From NCBI RefSeq assembly GCF_032854445.1, contig NC_088306.1, positions 14,877,386-14,941,385 on the forward strand: a stretch of 64,000 nt of DNA. The letters run 5' to 3'. Below the pieces are notes generated by a model. That model searched no databases. It was not told the DNA's origin and was given only the letters and a program-made list of their open reading frames with translations. A program made the position numbers and the translations under genes. The number at the start of each line of letters is the position of its first letter. Position 1 is the stretch's first letter. The DNA is from Liolophura sinensis (Eukaryota > Mollusca > Polyplacophora > Chitonida > Chitonidae). Below, piece after piece: positions 61,200 through 64,000 of this stretch.

Positions 61200-61443
61200 C
61201 TGAAAACAACAACAACATTTGAATACAACAGATACGGTTGTTGGTGCAGATCTAGGAATGAAAAAATGATTTCTGACCTTTGAGTGTAATTGAATTTATG
61301 ATGGTTGTTTTATGTCATATAAAATTTACTGGATGAATCCATCAATCCATCAAAATTGTTATCAATTACCAAAAATAATTATCAAAATCATTTCAAATAT
61401 CAAATTATTTCACCAACATTAAATGCCAAATAAAGAAATAAAC

Positions 61444-61610
61444 ATTATTTCAGATACTTATTACCAAATAAAGTGATCAGCATTATTTCAGATACTTATT
61501 ACCAAATGAAGTGATCAGCATTATTTCAGATACTTATTACCAAATAAAGTGATCAGCATTATTTCAGATACTTATTACCAAATAAAGTGATCAGCATTAT
61601 TTCAAACATT
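61444..61610. repeat. 38-bp tandem array, four units and a partial
   Basis: Units ATTATTTCAGATACTTATTA then CCAAATAAAGTGATCAGC start at 61444, 61482, 61520, 61558 and 61596, nearly identical. Upstream decayed units may extend it to about 61400. It lies in a DOCK intron. Confidence 0.95.
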
Positions 61611-62172
61611 GAAGTTATCGGCACTAATACATGTGCAAAATGAAGTTGGCAGCATTACTGTAAGATAACAAATGAATTTAAATCATTAATTCAGATTTAG
61701 TTTGACTGACAATCTCACCGATGTTCAAAAACATTGCTTTACATGTTGTATTAAAGTAGTGATTTTTCAACAGCAGATATACTTGAAAACCCAGAAACGC
61801 AAACTTCGATTCTCGACATTTTCACGCACTGTTCATTACAAAATATTTTCTTAAAAACTGTAAAGTATTCAAACATTAGATGGCTTGAATCGGACTTCAC
61901 ATGATCTCCAAATTGACTACAACATAGTAAGTGATATTGATATTAACTAAGTTTAAAAGTCACCTAAAGTGTACAGGAAAAAAACAAAATAATGAGCCAA
62001 TAAATATCTGTGGACATGTATGTACAATGCGTACATACATTATGCACCACTCATTTGTAATACCTGAAGGAAAAGCTCCTCAAGACTTGTAATACGGCAT
62101 ACATTATTATGATGCGTCTCAGTTATAAGTATTAGGATAATCGTATTACACCCATGGATATTCTGACACAGT

Positions 62173-63729
62173 TTTTACAGCACTGTCCTGTGTACCCTGA
62201 CATACTTACAGTACAAGTAATGCTCTGGAGTTTTACAGCACTGTCCTATGTACCCTGACGTATTTACAGTACATGTAATGCTCTGGAGTTTTACAGCACT
62301 GTCCTATGTACCCTGACATATTTACAGTACATGTAATGCTCTGGAGTTTTACAGCACTGTCCTATGTACCCTGACATATTTACAGTACATGTAATGCTCT
62401 GGAGTTTCACAGCACTGTCCTATGTACCCTGACATACTTACAAGTACATGTAATGCTCTGGAGTTTTACAGCACTGTCCTACGTACCCTGACATACTTAC
62501 AGTACATGTAATGCTCTGGAGTTTTACAGCACTGTCCTACGTACCCTGACATACTTACAGTACAAGTAATGCTCTGGAGTTTTACAGCACTGTCCTGTGT
62601 ACCCTGACATACTTACAGTACATGTAATGCTCTGGAGTTTTACAGCACTGTCCTGTGTACCCTGACATACTTACAGTACATGTAATGCTCTGGAGTTTTA
62701 CAGCACTGTCCTGTGTACCCTGACATATTTACAGTACATGTAATGCTCTGGAGTTTTACAGCACTGTCCTGTGTACCCTGACATATTTACAGTACATGTA
62801 ATGCTCTGGAGTTTTACAGCACTGTCCTGTGTACCCTGACATACTTACAGTACATGTAATGCTCTGGAGTTTTACAGCACTGTCCTGTGTACCCTGACAT
62901 ACTTACAGTACATGTAATGCTCTGGAGTTTTACAGCACTGTCCTGTGTACCCTGACATACTTACAGTACATGTAATGCTCTGGAGTTTTACAGCACTGTC
63001 CTACGTACCCTGACATATTTACAGTACATGTAATGCTCTGGAGTTTCACAGCACTGTCCTACGTACCCTGACATATTTACAGTACATGTAATGCTCTGGA
63101 GTTTCACAGCACTGTCCTATGTACCCTGACATATTTACAGTACATGTAATGCTCTGGAGTTTTACAGCACTGTCCTATGTACCCTGACATATTTACAGTA
63201 CATGTAATGCTCTGGAGTTTCACAGCACTGTCCTATGTACCCTGACATACTTACAGTACATGTAATGCTCTGGAGTTTTACAGCACTGTCCTATGTACCC
63301 TGACATACTTACAGTACAAGTAATGCTCTGGAGTTTTACAGCACTGTCCTACGTACCCTGACATACTTACAGTACATGTAATGCTCTGGGGTTTTACAGC
63401 ACTGTCCTACGTACCCTGACATACTTACAGTACATCTAATGCTATGGAGTTTTACAGCACTGTCCTATGTACCCTGACATACTTACAGTACATGTAATGC
63501 TATGGAGTTTCACAGCACTGTCCTATGTACCCTGACATACTTACAGTACATGTAATGCTCTGGAGCTTTACAGCACTGTCCCATGTACCCTGACATACTT
63601 ACAGTACATGTAATGCTCTGACATACTTACAGTACATAGAATGCTCTGACATACTTACAAGTACATGTAATGGTCTTACATACTTACAGTACATGTAATG
63701 CTCTGACATACTTACAGTACATGTAATAC
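62173..63729. repeat. 1.5-kb minisatellite, about 25 units of 58 bp, with a splice donor motif on the sense strand
   Basis: The consensus is GTTTTACAGCACTGTCCTAT then GTACCCTGACATACTTACAG then TACATGTAATGCTCTGGA. From about 63612 the array shortens to 28-bp units keeping only GACATACTTACAGTACATGT and flanks. On the DOCK sense strand about two thirds of the units contain GTAAGTATG; the rest have GTAAATATG. Divergence between units is low, with clusters of identical variants that suggest recent homogenisation. Confidence 0.97.
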
Positions 63730-63844
63730 AGTACAGAAATCAAAATCCTTTGAGTGCACAATTACCATGGTACATTTGAAGTTGCTTAAAGTCACTTGTA
63801 TTACCACCCAAGAGTTAGGTAAGGTGTTAATGTCTTAACACTGA

Positions 63845-64000
63845 ATGAGTGAGCGCTCGGGTTTAATGTTGTACTTAACAGTTATTCAGTCATATGACAA
63901 CGAAGGAGTCCTTAGTGGGCATGTACATAGATTTCAACCGCTCATTTATCTAGTGCTGCTCCACTGAGACGACTTACTGAAGGCAAGTGAGCCACTCTGC
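63845..64000 (-). mobile_element. SINE family B, cut by the window edge
   Basis: AATGAGTGAGCGCTCGGGTT, TAATGTTGTACTTAACAGTT and CATATGACAACGAAGGAGTC mark the tail of a minus-strand copy. GTGCTGCTCCACTGAGACGA and CTTACTGAAGGCAAGTGAGC continue the body to the end of the window. A deletion has removed the segment around GTGCCTCCTTGTTGC. Confidence 0.88.

Larger units (their letters stand above)
61200..64000 (-). other. DOCK intron continuing past the right edge
   Basis: It holds the 38-bp array (61444-61610), the 58-bp array (62173-63729) and a family B SINE cut by the window edge (63845-64000). No upstream DOCK exon was recognised, so the preceding exon is at least 2.8 kb away. Confidence 0.75.

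Overview
This is animal nuclear DNA, AT-rich, with short exons spread across long introns, GT/AG splice sites, many tRNA-derived SINEs and a large number of minisatellites. There are no operons, bacterial ribosome sites or CRISPR arrays. Two SINE families share a conserved 3' tail resembling tails I recall from mollusc genomes, and ACATGTACATGTA-type words are frequent. A mollusc, possibly a bivalve, is my best guess; this is inference and another lophotrochozoan is not excluded.

Only two genes are secure, both on the minus strand. The first is the 5' part of a glypican of the GPC4/GPC6 (Dally-like) type: exon 1 with the signal peptide at 21459-21657, exon 2 at 2569-2727, and an intron of about 18.7 kb between them. 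The rest of the gene lies beyond the left edge. The second is the 3' part of a DOCK-D (zizimin, DOCK9/10/11-like) guanine nucleotide exchange factor. Eleven coding exons from 61199 down to a stop codon at 44144-44146 join in phase into 499 residues that cover most of the catalytic DHR-2 domain and the C-terminus. Its N-terminal part lies beyond the right edge.

Layout: 1-2568, the start of glypican intron 2. 2569-21657, glypican exons 2 and 1 and intron 1, with scattered SINEs. About 21658-22300, a CG-richer stretch upstream of the glypican start, the probable promoter. About 22.3-44 kb, intergenic, with microsatellites, SINE clusters, one orphan candidate exon on the plus strand (36678-36781), a 3-kb minisatellite of 60-62 bp units (36.83-39.86 kb), and 45-, 35- and 42-bp arrays close to the DOCK 3' end. 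44.1-64 kb, the DOCK gene, whose introns hold seven tandem arrays (units of 40, 16, 22, 40, 38 and 58 bp and a 121-bp duplication) and several SINEs.

The two genes work at the cell periphery (heparan sulfate co-receptor; Cdc42/Rac activation), but nothing here suggests they act together beyond being neighbours. The most interesting material is the repeat landscape: two unrelated intronic minisatellites of the DOCK gene that both carry a consensus 5' splice site in most units on the sense strand; an intronic array of evenly spaced 10-bp palindromes; two SINE families sharing one tail, with intact target-site duplications; and two pairs of unclassified dispersed repeats. I found no clearly new multi-gene system.
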